Of a stretch of DNA of 64,000 bases, positions 30,458 through 39,443 are shown one piece after another (the stretch's first letter is position 1; the number at the start of each line of letters is the position of its first letter). The position numbers and the translations under genes were made by a program. The DNA lies in contig NZ_LN831051.1 in NCBI RefSeq assembly GCF_001457635.1, positions 496,001-560,000 on the forward strand, in the 5' to 3' direction. Under the pieces are notes generated by a model. That model was not told where the DNA came from. It searched no databases and worked only from the letters and a program-made list of their open reading frames with translations. This DNA comes from Streptococcus pneumoniae (lineage in GTDB: Bacteria > Bacillota > Bacilli > Lactobacillales > Streptococcaceae).

Positions 30458-30577
30458 AGTGAGAAATATCTATCCTATCTTCTAGAATGTCTTCCAAACG
30501 TGGAAACTCTCGTAAACAAAGAGGTTTTAGAGGCCTATTTACCATGGACTAAAGTTGTACAAGAAAAGTGCAAATAA
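30458..30577 (+). pseudogene. IS66-family transposase TnpC, C-terminal tail
   Basis: Open frame SEKYLSYLLECLPNVETL ... VLEAYLPWTKVVQEKCK, then TAA at 30575-30577, matches the TnpC C-terminus. About 100 residues between this and the central fragment are missing. Confidence 0.8.
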
Positions 30578-30578
30578 G

Positions 30579-30632
30579 AAATCTCCAGATTAGGAACTAT
30601 CCGTGAGTTCTCTAGTCTGGAGATTTTTCAAT
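30579..30632. terminator. Long hairpin at the IS66 right end / cysK terminator
   Basis: AAATCTCCAGA / TCTGGAGATTTTT with inner complementarity (GAACT / AGTTC). It is T-rich at its 3' side on the plus strand and A-rich for the minus strand, so it could serve both. Confidence 0.7.
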
Positions 30633-30651
30633 AGACTTCGTTATTGGACGG

Positions 30652-31572
30652 TTACAATTCATAAAGTGCTGTAGAGAGATAACGTTCACCGTTATCTGGT
30701 GCTAGGGCAAGGACTTTTTTACCTGTACCTAATTTTTTGGCAACCTCGATGGCTCCGTAGATAGCTGCAGCTGAGGAAATCCCTACAAGGAAGCCTTCTT
30801 TTCCACCAATTTCACGTCCGAGTGCAAGAGCGTCATCTGATGTTACACGAACGATACCATCATAGGCTTTAGTATCAAGTGTATCAGGAATAAATCCAGC
30901 TGAGATACCTTGAATTTTGTGAGGACCAGGTTTTTCACCAGATAGAATAGCAGATTCATCTGCTTCTACTGCAAAAACTTGAATGTTAGAATTTTCTGAT
31001 TTGAGTGCATGAGAAACACCAGAAATCGTTCCACCAGTACCTACTCCAGCAACAAAGGCATCTAATCCATCTTTACCGAAAGCAGCTAGTATCTCAGCTC
31101 CTGTTGTTCTTTCGTGTACTTCTGGATTAGCTGGATTGTCAAATTGAAGAGGAAGGAAACCATCACGTTCAGCAGCGATTTCTTGAGCCTTAGCAATAGC
31201 ACCTTTCATTCCCTCGCTACCAGGAGTTAGGACGAGTTCAGCACCATAAGCTTGGATAATTTTACGTCGTTCTACACTCATAGTTTCAGGCATAACGATG
31301 ACGACTTTATACCCTTTAGCAGCACCTACCCATGAAAGTCCAATACCGGTGTTTCCACTTGTTGCTTCAACAATAGTAGAACCAAGTTTCAGAATACCAT
31401 CTTGTTCAGCTTTTTCAATCATGCTAAGGGCAATACGGTCTTTTACAGATGAACCAGGATTAAATGCTTCAAGCTTTATATAGACGTCTGCAGCACCTTC
31501 TGGCACGATGTTGTTAAGTTTAACAATCGGTGTTTGACCGATTAATTCAGTAATGTTGTTATAAATAGACAT
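30652..31572 (-). CDS. cysK: Cysteine synthase (O-acetylserine sulfhydrylase)
   Basis: A 306-residue PLP enzyme making cysteine from O-acetylserine and sulfide. The PLP lysine is K44 in '[11 protein letters not shown]', the substrate loop is [11 protein letters not shown], and the phosphate loop is [10 protein letters not shown]. Length and motifs are typical of CysK/CysM; CysK fits better. It is preceded by AAAGAGG and stands alone. No T-box or CymR-type leader could be recognised in the short 5' region. Confidence 0.95.
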   Translation of the reverse strand: MSIYNNITELIGQTPIVKLNNIVPEGAADVYIKLEAFNPGSSVKDRIALSMIEKAEQDGILKLGSTIVEATSGNTGIGLSWVGAAKGYKVVIVMPETMSVERRKIIQAYGAELVLTPGSEGMKGAIAKAQEIAAERDGFLPLQFDNPANPEVHERTTGAEILAAFGKDGLDAFVAGVGTGGTISGVSHALKSENSNIQVFAVEADESAILSGEKPGPHKIQGISAGFIPDTLDTKAYDGIVRVTSDDALALGREIGGKEGFLVGISSAAAIYGAIEVAKKLGTGKKVLALAPDNGERYLSTALYEL

Positions 31573-31630
31573 ATGAATACCTCTTTGTATAAGATATCTT
31601 TAGTATAACGCTATCCATACCATTTGTAAA

Positions 31631-31667
31631 ATATAGAAATCCTATCGAAGCGATAGGATTTCTATAT
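31631..31667 (-). terminator. Strong hairpin downstream of the gene remnant
   Basis: ATATAGAAATCCTATCG / CGATAGGATTTCTATAT is a 17-bp perfect stem with a 3-nt loop, immediately after the remnant's stop codon on the minus strand. It lacks a T tract, so it may stabilise an RNA end rather than act as a classical terminator. Confidence 0.6.
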
Positions 31668-31668
31668 A

Positions 31669-31796
31669 TCATAGATCAAAGTCATTAATTTTCAAGTGAT
31701 TGCGTTCAGTTAATTCTAGTAAATAGGTGTGAAGGAAAACGATATCAGGTTTCGTTTGAATTGCTTCATTTTCTAGTATATTTTGGTACGCATCTT
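31669..31796 (-). pseudogene. 3' remnant of an unidentified gene
   Basis: The minus strand between cysK and the YigZ gene is open for about 42 codons without a start: DAYQNILENEAIQTKPD ... ELTERNHLKINDFDL then TGA. It looks like a genuine protein tail, followed by a hairpin, but I do not recognise the family. The gap 31573-31856 contains nothing else coding. Confidence 0.5.
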
Positions 31797-31856
31797 TTTA
31801 TTTTGCTCGCTAAAGTAGTTGTGAGAATGTCAACGAAACGCTGTATTATTCATTGT

Positions 31857-32492
31857 TTACACTAAGTTTACAGGAACTTCAACCTCTCGTAAACCTTGGT
31901 CAGTTAAAGTGACTTTTCCATTAAAAAACTCCACAAGTGCAGCTTTAATAGTTTCTTTTTCTTCTTTATCAACATAAATCATCGTATCGACTTGATCTGT
32001 AAAGTTTGTATCCAGCTCCATGAGATCATGTTCTTTAAGGAAGTTACTGTACTCTTGGTACTGAGCATAAGACATTTGAATAGCAATGCCAGCCTGTTCT
32101 TTTATTTCAATAATACCAATTTCTTTGACAGCTAAGGCGACACTGCCGGCGTAAGCACGAATTAGTCCTCCAGCGCCTAGTTTAATACCACCAAAGTAGC
32201 GTGTCACGACCACACAGACATTGGTGAGATTGTGATTTTCTAGTACCCCAAGCATGGGAACACCAGCAGTACCACTAGGCTCACCATCATCACTTGTACG
32301 TTTAATTTCACTACGTTCTCCAATAATAAAGGCAGAGCAGTTATGTGTCGCTTTGTAGTGTTCTTTTTTGATGGCAGTAATGAAGTCACGAGCCTCTTCT
32401 TCGCTATAAACACGCTTGGCATGGCAGATAAAGCGAGATTTTTTGATTTCTTCTTGGACTTGGCCGTCCTCTTTAATTGTCCTAAATTCCAT
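31857..32492 (-). CDS. YigZ/IMPACT family protein
   Basis: A 211-residue protein of the YigZ (UPF0029/IMPACT) family. The N-terminal domain shows 'KKSRFICHAKRV', 'HNCSAFIIG', 'TSDDGEPSGTAG' and 'VVVTRYFGGIKLGAGGL', all signature segments. The C-terminal domain resembles an EF-G domain V fold. Eukaryotic IMPACT modulates GCN2; the bacterial role is unresolved. It is divergent from comFA with a 55-bp gap. Confidence 0.93.
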   Translation of the reverse strand: MEFRTIKEDGQVQEEIKKSRFICHAKRVYSEEEARDFITAIKKEHYKATHNCSAFIIGERSEIKRTSDDGEPSGTAGVPMLGVLENHNLTNVCVVVTRYFGGIKLGAGGLIRAYAGSVALAVKEIGIIEIKEQAGIAIQMSYAQYQEYSNFLKEHDLMELDTNFTDQVDTMIYVDKEEKETIKAALVEFFNGKVTLTDQGLREVEVPVNLV

Positions 32493-32532
32493 GATTTAAT
32501 TGTACTAAAAAATCATCTAAAGTGCTAGTTTT

Positions 32533-32540
32533 TACGAATA
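32533..32540 (+). promoter_or_regulatory. ComX (sigma-X) cin-box of comFA-comFC
   Basis: TACGAATA is a perfect competence sigma-factor box preceded by a T run. It ends only 7 bp before the comFA ATG, so the transcript may start at the initiation codon. Confidence 0.9.
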
Positions 32541-32547
32541 AAGAAGT

Positions 32548-33846
32548 ATGAAAGTAAATTTAGATTATCTCGGTCGTTTATTTACTGAGAATGAATTAAC
32601 AGAAGAAGAACGTCAGTTGGCGGAGAAACTTCCAGCAATGAGAAAGGAGAAGGGGAAACTTTTCTGTCAACGTTGTAATAGTACTATTCTAGAAGAATGG
32701 TATTTGCCCATCGGTGCTTACTATTGTCGAGAGTGCTTGCTGATGAAGCGAGTCAGAAGTGATCAAACTTTATACTATTTTCCGCAGGAGGATTTTCCGA
32801 AGCAAGATGTTCTCAAATGGCGCGGCCAATTAACTCCTTTTCAAGAGAAGGTGTCAGAGGGACTGCTTCAAGCAGTAGACAAGCAAAAGCCAACCTTAGT
32901 TCATGCGGTAACAGGAGCTGGAAAGACAGAAATGATTTATCAAGTAGTGGCTAAAGTGATCAATGCGGGTGGTGCAGTGTGTTTGGCTAGTCCTCGCATA
33001 GATGTTTGTTTGGAGCTGTACAAGCGCCTGCAACAGGATTTTTCTTGCGGAATAGCTTTGCTACATGGAGAATCGGAACCTTATTTTCGAACACCACTAG
33101 TTGTTGCAACAACCCATCAGTTATTGAAGTTTTATCAAGCTTTTGATTTGCTGATAGTGGATGAAGTAGATGCTTTTCCTTATGTTGATAATCCCATGCT
33201 TTACCACGCTGTCAAGAATAGTGTAAAGGAGAATGGATTGAGAATCTTTTTAACAGCGACTTCGACCAATGAGTTAGATAAAAAGGTCCGTTTAGGAGAA
33301 CTAAAAAGACTGAATTTACCGAGACGGTTTCATGGAAATCCGTTGATTATTCCAAAACCAATTTGGTTATCGGATTTTAATCGCTACTTAGACAAGAATC
33401 GTTTGTCACCAAAGTTAAAGTCCTATATTGAGAAGCAGAGAAAGACAGCTTATCCGTTACTCATTTTTGCTTCAGAAATTAAGAAAGGGGAGCAGTTAGC
33501 AGAAATCTTACAGGAGCAATTTCCAAATGAGAAAATTGGCTTTGTATCTTCTGTAACAGAGGATCGATTAGAGCAAGTACAAGCTTTTCGAGATGGAGAA
33601 CTGACAATACTTATCAGTACGACAATCTTGGAGCGTGGAGTTACCTTCCCTTGTGTGGATGTTTTCGTAGTAGAGGCCAATCATCGTTTGTTTACCAAGT
33701 CTAGTTTGATTCAGATTGGTGGACGAGTTGGACGAAGCATGGATAGACCGACAGGAGATTTGCTTTTCTTCCATGATGGGTTAAATGCTTCAATCAAGAA
33801 GGCGATTAAGGAAATTCAGATGATGAATAAGGAGGCTGGTCTATGA
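32548..33846 (+). CDS. comFA: ComFA DNA-uptake ATPase/helicase
   Basis: A 432-residue DEAD-type ATPase that drives transforming single-stranded DNA into the cytoplasm. A four-cysteine zinc knuckle (CQRC ... CREC) occupies about residues 41-65. Walker A is VTGAGKTEM, the DEAD-box variant is VDEVDAF and helicase motif VI is 'QIGGRVGRSMDR'. It overlaps comFC by 4 bp. The start codon is so close to the cin-box that no usual Shine-Dalgarno sequence fits; no later ATG has a better one. Confidence 0.97.
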   Translation: MKVNLDYLGRLFTENELTEEERQLAEKLPAMRKEKGKLFCQRCNSTILEEWYLPIGAYYCRECLLMKRVRSDQTLYYFPQEDFPKQDVLKWRGQLTPFQEKVSEGLLQAVDKQKPTLVHAVTGAGKTEMIYQVVAKVINAGGAVCLASPRIDVCLELYKRLQQDFSCGIALLHGESEPYFRTPLVVATTHQLLKFYQAFDLLIVDEVDAFPYVDNPMLYHAVKNSVKENGLRIFLTATSTNELDKKVRLGELKRLNLPRRFHGNPLIIPKPIWLSDFNRYLDKNRLSPKLKSYIEKQRKTAYPLLIFASEIKKGEQLAEILQEQFPNEKIGFVSSVTEDRLEQVQAFRDGELTILISTTILERGVTFPCVDVFVVEANHRLFTKSSLIQIGGRVGRSMDRPTGDLLFFHDGLNASIKKAIKEIQMMNKEAGL

Positions 33847-34505
33847 AGTGCTTGTTATGTGGGCAGACTATGAAGACTGTTTTAACTTTTAGTAGTCTCT
33901 TACTTCTGAGGAATGATGACTCTTGTCTTTGTTCAGACTGTGATTCTACTTTTGAAAGAATTGGGGAAGAGAACTGTCCAAATTGTATGAAAACAGAGTT
34001 GTCAACAAAGTGTCAAGATTGTCAACTTTGGTGTAAAGAAGGAGTTGGAGTCAGTCATAGAGCGATTTTTACTTACAATCAAGCTATGAAGGATTTTTTC
34101 AGTCGGTATAAGTTTGATGGAGACTTCCTGTTAAGAAAAGTTTTCGCTTCATTTTTAAGTGAGGAGTTGAAAAAGTACAAAGAGTATCAATTTGTTGTAA
34201 TTCCCCTAAGTCCTGATAGATATGCTAATAGAGGATTTAATCAGGTTGAGGGCTTGGTAGAGGTAGCAGGCTTTGAGTATCTAGATTTATTAGAGAAAAG
34301 AGAAGAGAGAGCCAGTTCTTCTAAAAATCGTTCAGAGCGCTTGGGGACAGAACTTCCTTTCTTTATTAAAAGTGGAGTCACTATTCCTAAAAAAATCCTA
34401 CTTATAGATGATATCTATACTACAGGAGCAACTATAAATCGTGTTAAGAAACTGTTGGAAGAAGCCGGTGCTAAGGATGTAAAAACATTTTCCCTTGTAA
34501 GATGA
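33843..34505 (+). CDS. comFC: ComFC amidophosphoribosyltransferase-like competence protein
   Basis: A 220-residue protein with paired cysteines at the N-terminus (CLLC, CLCSDC, CPNC, CQDC) forming a zinc-binding region, and a phosphoribosyltransferase fold whose PRPP loop is ILLIDDIYTTGAT (about 180-192). It partners ComFA in DNA uptake. Translationally coupled to comFA by a 4-bp overlap. Confidence 0.96.
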   Translation: MKCLLCGQTMKTVLTFSSLLLLRNDDSCLCSDCDSTFERIGEENCPNCMKTELSTKCQDCQLWCKEGVGVSHRAIFTYNQAMKDFFSRYKFDGDFLLRKVFASFLSEELKKYKEYQFVVIPLSPDRYANRGFNQVEGLVEVAGFEYLDLLEKREERASSSKNRSERLGTELPFFIKSGVTIPKKILLIDDIYTTGATINRVKKLLEEAGAKDVKTFSLVR

Positions 34506-34514
34506 GGAAAAAAT

Positions 34515-34543
34515 TTGCAAAAATAGAATGAAAGCGTTATAAT
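34515..34543 (+). promoter_or_regulatory. hpf promoter
   Basis: TTGCAA (34515-34520), 17-bp spacer, TATAAT (34538-34543), 41 bp before the ATG. It lies just after comFC, so hpf has its own constitutive-type promoter. Confidence 0.75.
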
Positions 34544-34584
34544 AAAATCATAAAAACAAAAATGTTTAGAAAGAAGGTACTCAT

Positions 34585-35133
34585 ATGATTAAATATAGTA
34601 TCCGTGGTGAAAACCTAGAAGTAACAGAAGCAATTCGTGATTATGTAGTTTCTAAACTCGAAAAGATCGAAAAGTACTTCCAACCAGAACAAGAGTTGGA
34701 TGCCCGAATTAACTTAAAAGTTTATCGTGAAAAAACGGCTAAAGTGGAAGTAACGATTCCGCTTGGATCTATTACTCTCCGCGCAGAAGATGTATCTCAA
34801 GATATGTATGGTTCAATTGACCTTGTAACTGATAAAATTGAACGTCAGATTCGTAAAAATAAAACAAAAATCGAGCGTAAAAATAAAAATAAGGTAGCAA
34901 CTGGTCAATTATTTACAGATGCTTTGGTGGAAGATTCAAATATTGTCCAGTCTAAAGTTGTTCGTTCAAAACAAATTGATTTAAAACCAATGGATTTGGA
35001 AGAAGCAATTCTACAAATGGATTTATTGGGGCATGATTTCTTTATCTATGTGGATGTTGAAGATCAGACAACCAATGTGATTTATCGTCGTGAGGATGGC
35101 GAAATTGGTTTGTTAGAGGTTAAAGAATCTTAA
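34585..35133 (+). CDS. hpf: Ribosome hibernation promoting factor, long form
   Basis: A 182-residue long HPF that dimerises 70S ribosomes into 100S particles in stationary phase. The N-terminal domain (1-100) has the YfiA/HPF fold ('MIKYSIRGENLEVTEAIRDY', then a K/R-rich helix). The C-terminal dimerisation domain (about 125-182) contains 'MDLEEAILQMDLLGHDFFIYVD' (split) and NVIYRREDGEIGLLE. AAGAAGG precedes the ATG. In streptococci it follows the comF operon. Confidence 0.96.
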   Translation: MIKYSIRGENLEVTEAIRDYVVSKLEKIEKYFQPEQELDARINLKVYREKTAKVEVTIPLGSITLRAEDVSQDMYGSIDLVTDKIERQIRKNKTKIERKNKNKVATGQLFTDALVEDSNIVQSKVVRSKQIDLKPMDLEEAILQMDLLGHDFFIYVDVEDQTTNVIYRREDGEIGLLEVKES

Positions 35134-35146
35134 TTTCAATATGTGT

Positions 35147-35182
35147 AAAGGTAGGTTTACTGAATTGTAAACTACCTTTTTC
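35147..35182 (+). terminator. hpf terminator
   Basis: AGGTAG...TTAC / GTAA...CTACCTTTTT inverted repeat followed by T tract. Confidence 0.8.
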
Positions 35183-35240
35183 TTATAATTGATAGAATTA
35201 CTGATTACACTTTTAAAAAGTCGCTTTTTGAGGGGTATTA

Positions 35241-35249
35241 TGGTATAAT
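35241..35249 (+). promoter_or_regulatory. Extended -10 promoter of gdpP-rplI
   Basis: TGGTATAAT, 19 bp before the gdpP ATG. AAGAGG serves as ribosome site. Confidence 0.8.
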
Positions 35250-35268
35250 GGGTGCCAAGAGGTTTTGA

Positions 35269-37242
35269 ATGAAAAAATTTTATGTAAGTCCAATTTTTCC
35301 TATTCTAGTAGGATTGATTGCGTTTGGAGTCTTATCCACTTTCATTATTTTTGTTAATAATAATCTGTTGACGGTTTTAATTTTGTTTCTTTTTGTAGGA
35401 GGCTATGTTTTTTTATTTAAGAAACTGAGAGTGCATTATACAAGGAGTGATGTAGAACAGATACAGTATGTAAACCACCAAGCGGAAGAAAGTTTGACAG
35501 CTCTATTGGAACAGATGCCTGTAGGTGTTATGAAATTGAATTTATCTTCTGGAGAGGTTGAGTGGTTTAATCCCTATGCTGAATTGATTTTGACCAAGGA
35601 AGATGGTGATTTTGATTTAGAAGCTGTTCAAACGATTATCAAGGCTTCAGTAGGAAATCCGTCTACTTATGCCAAGCTTGGTGAGAAGCGTTATGCTGTT
35701 CATATGGATGCTTCTTCCGGTGTTTTGTATTTTGTAGATGTATCCAGGGAACAAGCCATAACAGATGAATTGGTAACAAGTCGACCAGTGATTGGGATTG
35801 TCTCTGTGGATAATTATGATGATTTGGAGGATGCAACTTCTGAGTCAGATATTAGTCAAATCAATAGTTTTGTAGCTAATTTTATATCAGAGTTTTCAGA
35901 AAAATACATGATGTTTTCTCGTCGGGTAAGTATGGATCGATTTTATCTATTTACTGACTACACGGTGCTTGAGGGCTTGATGAATGATAAATTTTCTGTT
36001 ATTGATGCTTTCAGAGAAGAGTCGAAACAGAGACAGTTGCCCTTGACTTTAAGTATGGGATTTTCTTATGGCGATGGAAATCATGATGAGATAGGGAAAG
36101 TTGCTTTGCTCAATTTGAACTTGGCTGAAGTACGTGGTGGCGACCAGGTGGTTGTTAAGGAAAACGACGAAACGAAAAATCCAGTTTATTTTGGTGGTGG
36201 GTCTGCTGCTTCAATCAAGCGTACACGGACTCGTACGCGCGCTATGATGACAGCTATTTCAGATAAGATTCGGAGTGTAGATCAGGTTTTTGTAGTCGGT
36301 CACAAAAATTTAGACATGGATGCTTTGGGCTCTGCTGTAGGTATGCAGTTGTTCGCCAGCAATGTGATTGAAAATAGCTATGCTCTTTATGATGAAGAAC
36401 AAATGTCTCCAGATATTGAACGAGCTGTTTCATTCATAGAAAAAGAAGGAGTTACGAAGTTGTTGTCTGTTAAGGATGCAATGGGGATGGTGACCAATCG
36501 TTCTTTGTTGATTCTTGTAGACCATTCAAAGACAGCCTTAACATTATCAAAAGAATTTTATGATTTATTTACCCAAACCATTGTTATTGACCACCATAGA
36601 AGGGATCAGGATTTTCCAGATAATGCAGTCATTACTTATATCGAAAGTGGTGCAAGTAGTGCCAGTGAGTTGGTAACGGAATTGATTCAGTTCCAGAATT
36701 CTAAGAAAAATCGTTTGAGTCGTATGCAAGCAAGTGTTTTGATGGCTGGTATGATGTTGGATACTAAAAATTTCACCTCGCGAGTAACTAGTCGGACATT
36801 TGATGTTGCTAGCTATCTCAGAACGCGCGGAAGTGATAGTATTGCTATCCAGGAAATTGCTGCGACAGATTTTGAAGAATATCGTGAGGTTAATGAACTT
36901 ATTTTACAGGGGTGTAAATTAGGTTCAGATGTACTAATAGCAGAGGCTAAGGACACGAAATGCTATGATACAGTTGTTATTAGTAAGGCAGCAGATGCCA
37001 TGTTAGCCATGTCAGGTATTGAAGCGAGTTTTGTTCTTGCGAAGAATACACAAGGATTTATCTCTATCTCAGCTCGAAGTCGTAGTAAACTGAATGTACA
37101 ACGGATTATGGAAGAGTTAGGCGGTGGAGGCCACTTTAATTTGGCAGCAGCTCAAATTAAAGATGTAACCTTGTCAGAAGCAGGTGAAAAACTGACAGAA
37201 ATTGTATTAAATGAAATAAAGGAAAAGGAGAAAGAAGAATGA
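35269..37242 (+). CDS. gdpP: Cyclic-di-AMP phosphodiesterase GdpP/Pde1
   Basis: A 657-residue membrane protein that hydrolyses c-di-AMP. Two N-terminal membrane segments (about 8-52) are followed by a degenerate PAS domain, a degenerate GGDEF domain (about 170-305), then the DHH/DHHA1 catalytic unit. Metal-binding motifs include '[14 protein letters not shown]' and '[12 protein letters not shown]', and the C-terminal [12 protein letters not shown] is the DHHA1 signature. It overlaps rplI by 4 bp, the conserved Firmicute gdpP-rplI-dnaB order. Confidence 0.97.
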
Positions 37243-37691
37243 AAGTAATCTTTTTAGCAGATGTTAAAGGAAAAGGTAAAAAAGGCGAAATTAAGGAAGT
37301 ACCAACAGGGTATGCGCAAAACTTTCTTATCAAAAAGAATCTAGCCAAAGAAGCGACTGCTCAAGCTGTAGGTGAACTTCGTGGTAAACAAAAATCGGAA
37401 GAAAAAGCTCACGCTGAGATGATTGCAGAAGGAAAAGCAATTAAAGCACAACTTGAAGCAGAAGAAACTGTTGTAGAATTTGTTGAAAAAGTTGGTCCAG
37501 ATGGTCGTACCTTTGGTTCTATTACCAATAAGAAGATTGCAGAAGAATTGCAAAAGCAATTTGGAATTAAGATTGATAAACGTCATATTCAAGTACAAGC
37601 TCCGATTCGAGCGGTTGGTTTGATTGATGTGCCAGTGAAAATCTATCAAGATATCACAAGTGTAATCAATCTTCGTGTGAAAGAAGGATAA
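37239..37691 (+). CDS. rplI: 50S ribosomal protein L9
   Basis: A 150-residue L9. The N-terminal domain '[21 protein letters not shown]' and '[13 protein letters not shown]' binds 23S rRNA; a long lysine/alanine helix connects to the C-terminal domain ([11 protein letters not shown]). Translationally coupled to gdpP (ATGA overlap) and followed by dnaB after 43 bp. Confidence 0.98.
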
Positions 37692-37734
37692 GTTTACACC
37701 TTCTTGACAAGATTGTAAAAGGAAGGGAAGTCTG

Positions 37735-39087
37735 ATGGCAGAAGTAGAAGAGTTACGAGTACAACCTCAAGATATCTTAGCTGAGCAATCCGTTTTAGGG
37801 GCTATCTTTATTGATGAGAGTAAACTTGTTTTTGTGCGAGAATACATTGAGTCTCGGGACTTTTTTAAGTATGCCCATCGTTTGATTTTCCAAGCCATGG
37901 TCGATTTATCCGATCGTGGTGATGCCATAGATGCAACAACGGTTCGTACTATCCTTGATAATCAAGGTGATTTACAGAATATTGGTGGCTTGTCTTACTT
38001 GGTTGAGATTGTTAATTCTGTGCCAACTTCTGCTAATGCGGAGTATTATGCTAAGATTGTTGCAGAAAAAGCAATGCTACGTCGTTTAATTGCCAAGTTG
38101 ACAGAGTCTGTCAACCAAGCTTACGAAGCGTCACAACCAGCTGATGAAATTATTGCTCAGGCAGAAAAAGGGTTGATTGATGTCAGTGAAAATGCAAATC
38201 GAAGCGGGTTTAAGAACATTCGAGATGTGTTGAATCTCAACTTTGGAAATCTGGAAGCTCGCTCGCAACAAACGACCGATATTACAGGTATTGCGACAGG
38301 TTATCGTGATTTGGATCATATGACAACAGGACTTCATGAGGAGGAGTTGATTATCTTAGCAGCTCGTCCAGCAGTTGGTAAGACAGCATTTGCCTTGAAT
38401 ATCGCTCAGAATATTGGGACTAAGTTGGACAAAACGGTTGCTATTTTTTCACTCGAAATGGGTGCGGAAAGCTTGGTAGACCGTATGTTAGCTGCAGAAG
38501 GCTTGGTGGAGTCACATTCTATCCGTACAGGGCAATTGACAGATGAGGAGTGGCAAAAATATACTATTGCTCAGGGTAATCTAGCTAACGCCAGTATCTA
38601 TATCGATGATACGCCAGGTATTCGGATTACAGAGATTCGTTCTCGTTCTCGTAAATTGGCTCAAGAAACTGGAAATCTTGGTTTGATTTTGATAGACTAT
38701 TTGCAACTTATCACGGGAACTGGTCGAGAAAATCGTCAACAAGAAGTTTCTGAAATTTCTCGTCAGTTGAAAATACTAGCCAAGGAATTGAAGGTTCCAG
38801 TAATCGCTCTGAGTCAGCTTTCTCGTGGTGTAGAACAACGTCAGGACAAGAGACCGGTCTTGTCTGATATTCGTGAATCTGGGTCTATTGAGCAGGACGC
38901 TGATATCGTAGCTTTTCTCTATCGCGATGACTACTATGAACGTGGTGGTGAAGAAGAGGAGGGTATCCCAAATAATAAGGTGGAAGTTATTATCGAGAAA
39001 AACCGTAGTGGAGCTCGTGGAACAGTGGAATTGATTTTCCAAAAAGAATACAATAAATTTTCAAGTATCTCAAAGAGGGAGGCATAA
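37735..39087 (+). CDS. dnaB: Replicative DNA helicase (DnaB family)
   Basis: A 450-residue hexameric replicative helicase, called DnaC in Bacillus nomenclature. The N-terminal primase-interacting domain begins 'RVQPQDILAEQSVLGAIF'. The RecA-like domain has Walker A ARPAVGKTAFA, 'FSLEMGAE' and the Walker B region LILIDYLQLI, with the DnaB signature 'LSQLSRGVEQRQDKRP' and DIRESGSIEQDAD. No intein. AAGGAAGGG precedes the ATG. Confidence 0.97.
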   Translation: MAEVEELRVQPQDILAEQSVLGAIFIDESKLVFVREYIESRDFFKYAHRLIFQAMVDLSDRGDAIDATTVRTILDNQGDLQNIGGLSYLVEIVNSVPTSANAEYYAKIVAEKAMLRRLIAKLTESVNQAYEASQPADEIIAQAEKGLIDVSENANRSGFKNIRDVLNLNFGNLEARSQQTTDITGIATGYRDLDHMTTGLHEEELIILAARPAVGKTAFALNIAQNIGTKLDKTVAIFSLEMGAESLVDRMLAAEGLVESHSIRTGQLTDEEWQKYTIAQGNLANASIYIDDTPGIRITEIRSRSRKLAQETGNLGLILIDYLQLITGTGRENRQQEVSEISRQLKILAKELKVPVIALSQLSRGVEQRQDKRPVLSDIRESGSIEQDADIVAFLYRDDYYERGGEEEEGIPNNKVEVIIEKNRSGARGTVELIFQKEYNKFSSISKREA

Positions 39088-39088
39088 G

Positions 39089-39355
39089 ATGTCAGATGCA
39101 TTTACAGATGTAGCCAAGATGAAAAAAATCAAAGAAGAAATCAAGGCACATGAGGGACAAGTCGTAGAAATGACTTTGGAGAATGGTCGTAAGCGCCAAA
39201 AAAATAGATTGGGTAAGCTAATTGAAGTTTATCCATCCCTATTTATTGTGGAGTTTGGGGATGTGGAAGGAGATAAACAAGTTAATGTTTACGTTGAATC
39301 CTTTACTTACTCAGATATTCTTACAGAAAAGAATTTGATTCATTATCTTGACTAA
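39089..39355 (+). CDS. veg: Veg family protein
   Basis: An 88-residue protein of the Veg (DUF1021) family: 'IKEEIKAHEGQVVEMTLENGRKR' and the YPSLFIVEF-YSDILTEK pattern match Bacillus Veg, which stimulates biofilm matrix genes. It starts 1 bp after the dnaB stop and belongs to that operon. Its function in streptococci is not established. Confidence 0.87.
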   Translation: MSDAFTDVAKMKKIKEEIKAHEGQVVEMTLENGRKRQKNRLGKLIEVYPSLFIVEFGDVEGDKQVNVYVESFTYSDILTEKNLIHYLD

Positions 39356-39386
39356 AGTGAGAAATTTTCTCACTTTTTCTTTTTTC
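39353..39386 (+). terminator. Terminator after veg
   Basis: AAAGTGAGAAA / TTTCTCACTTT perfect stem with a small loop, followed by TTCTTTTTT. Confidence 0.88.
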
Positions 39387-39394
39387 TCCGAATA
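39387..39394 (+). promoter_or_regulatory. ComX cin-box of cbpD (TCCGAATA variant)
   Basis: TCCGAATA differs from the consensus TACGAATA at one position but keeps the CGAATA core, and is preceded by a T run. It lies 50 bp before the cbpD ATG and directly after the veg terminator. cbpD is a known late competence gene. Confidence 0.82.
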
Positions 39395-39443
39395 ATTTAG
39401 GTGAAGGCAATCATCGCTTTATATTATTTTTTAAGGAGGAAGA

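Noticed and set aside
30652..31700. T-box or other riboswitch before cysK
   Set aside because: The region upstream of cysK is too short and lacks the T-box sequence; only a hairpin of the upstream remnant is present.
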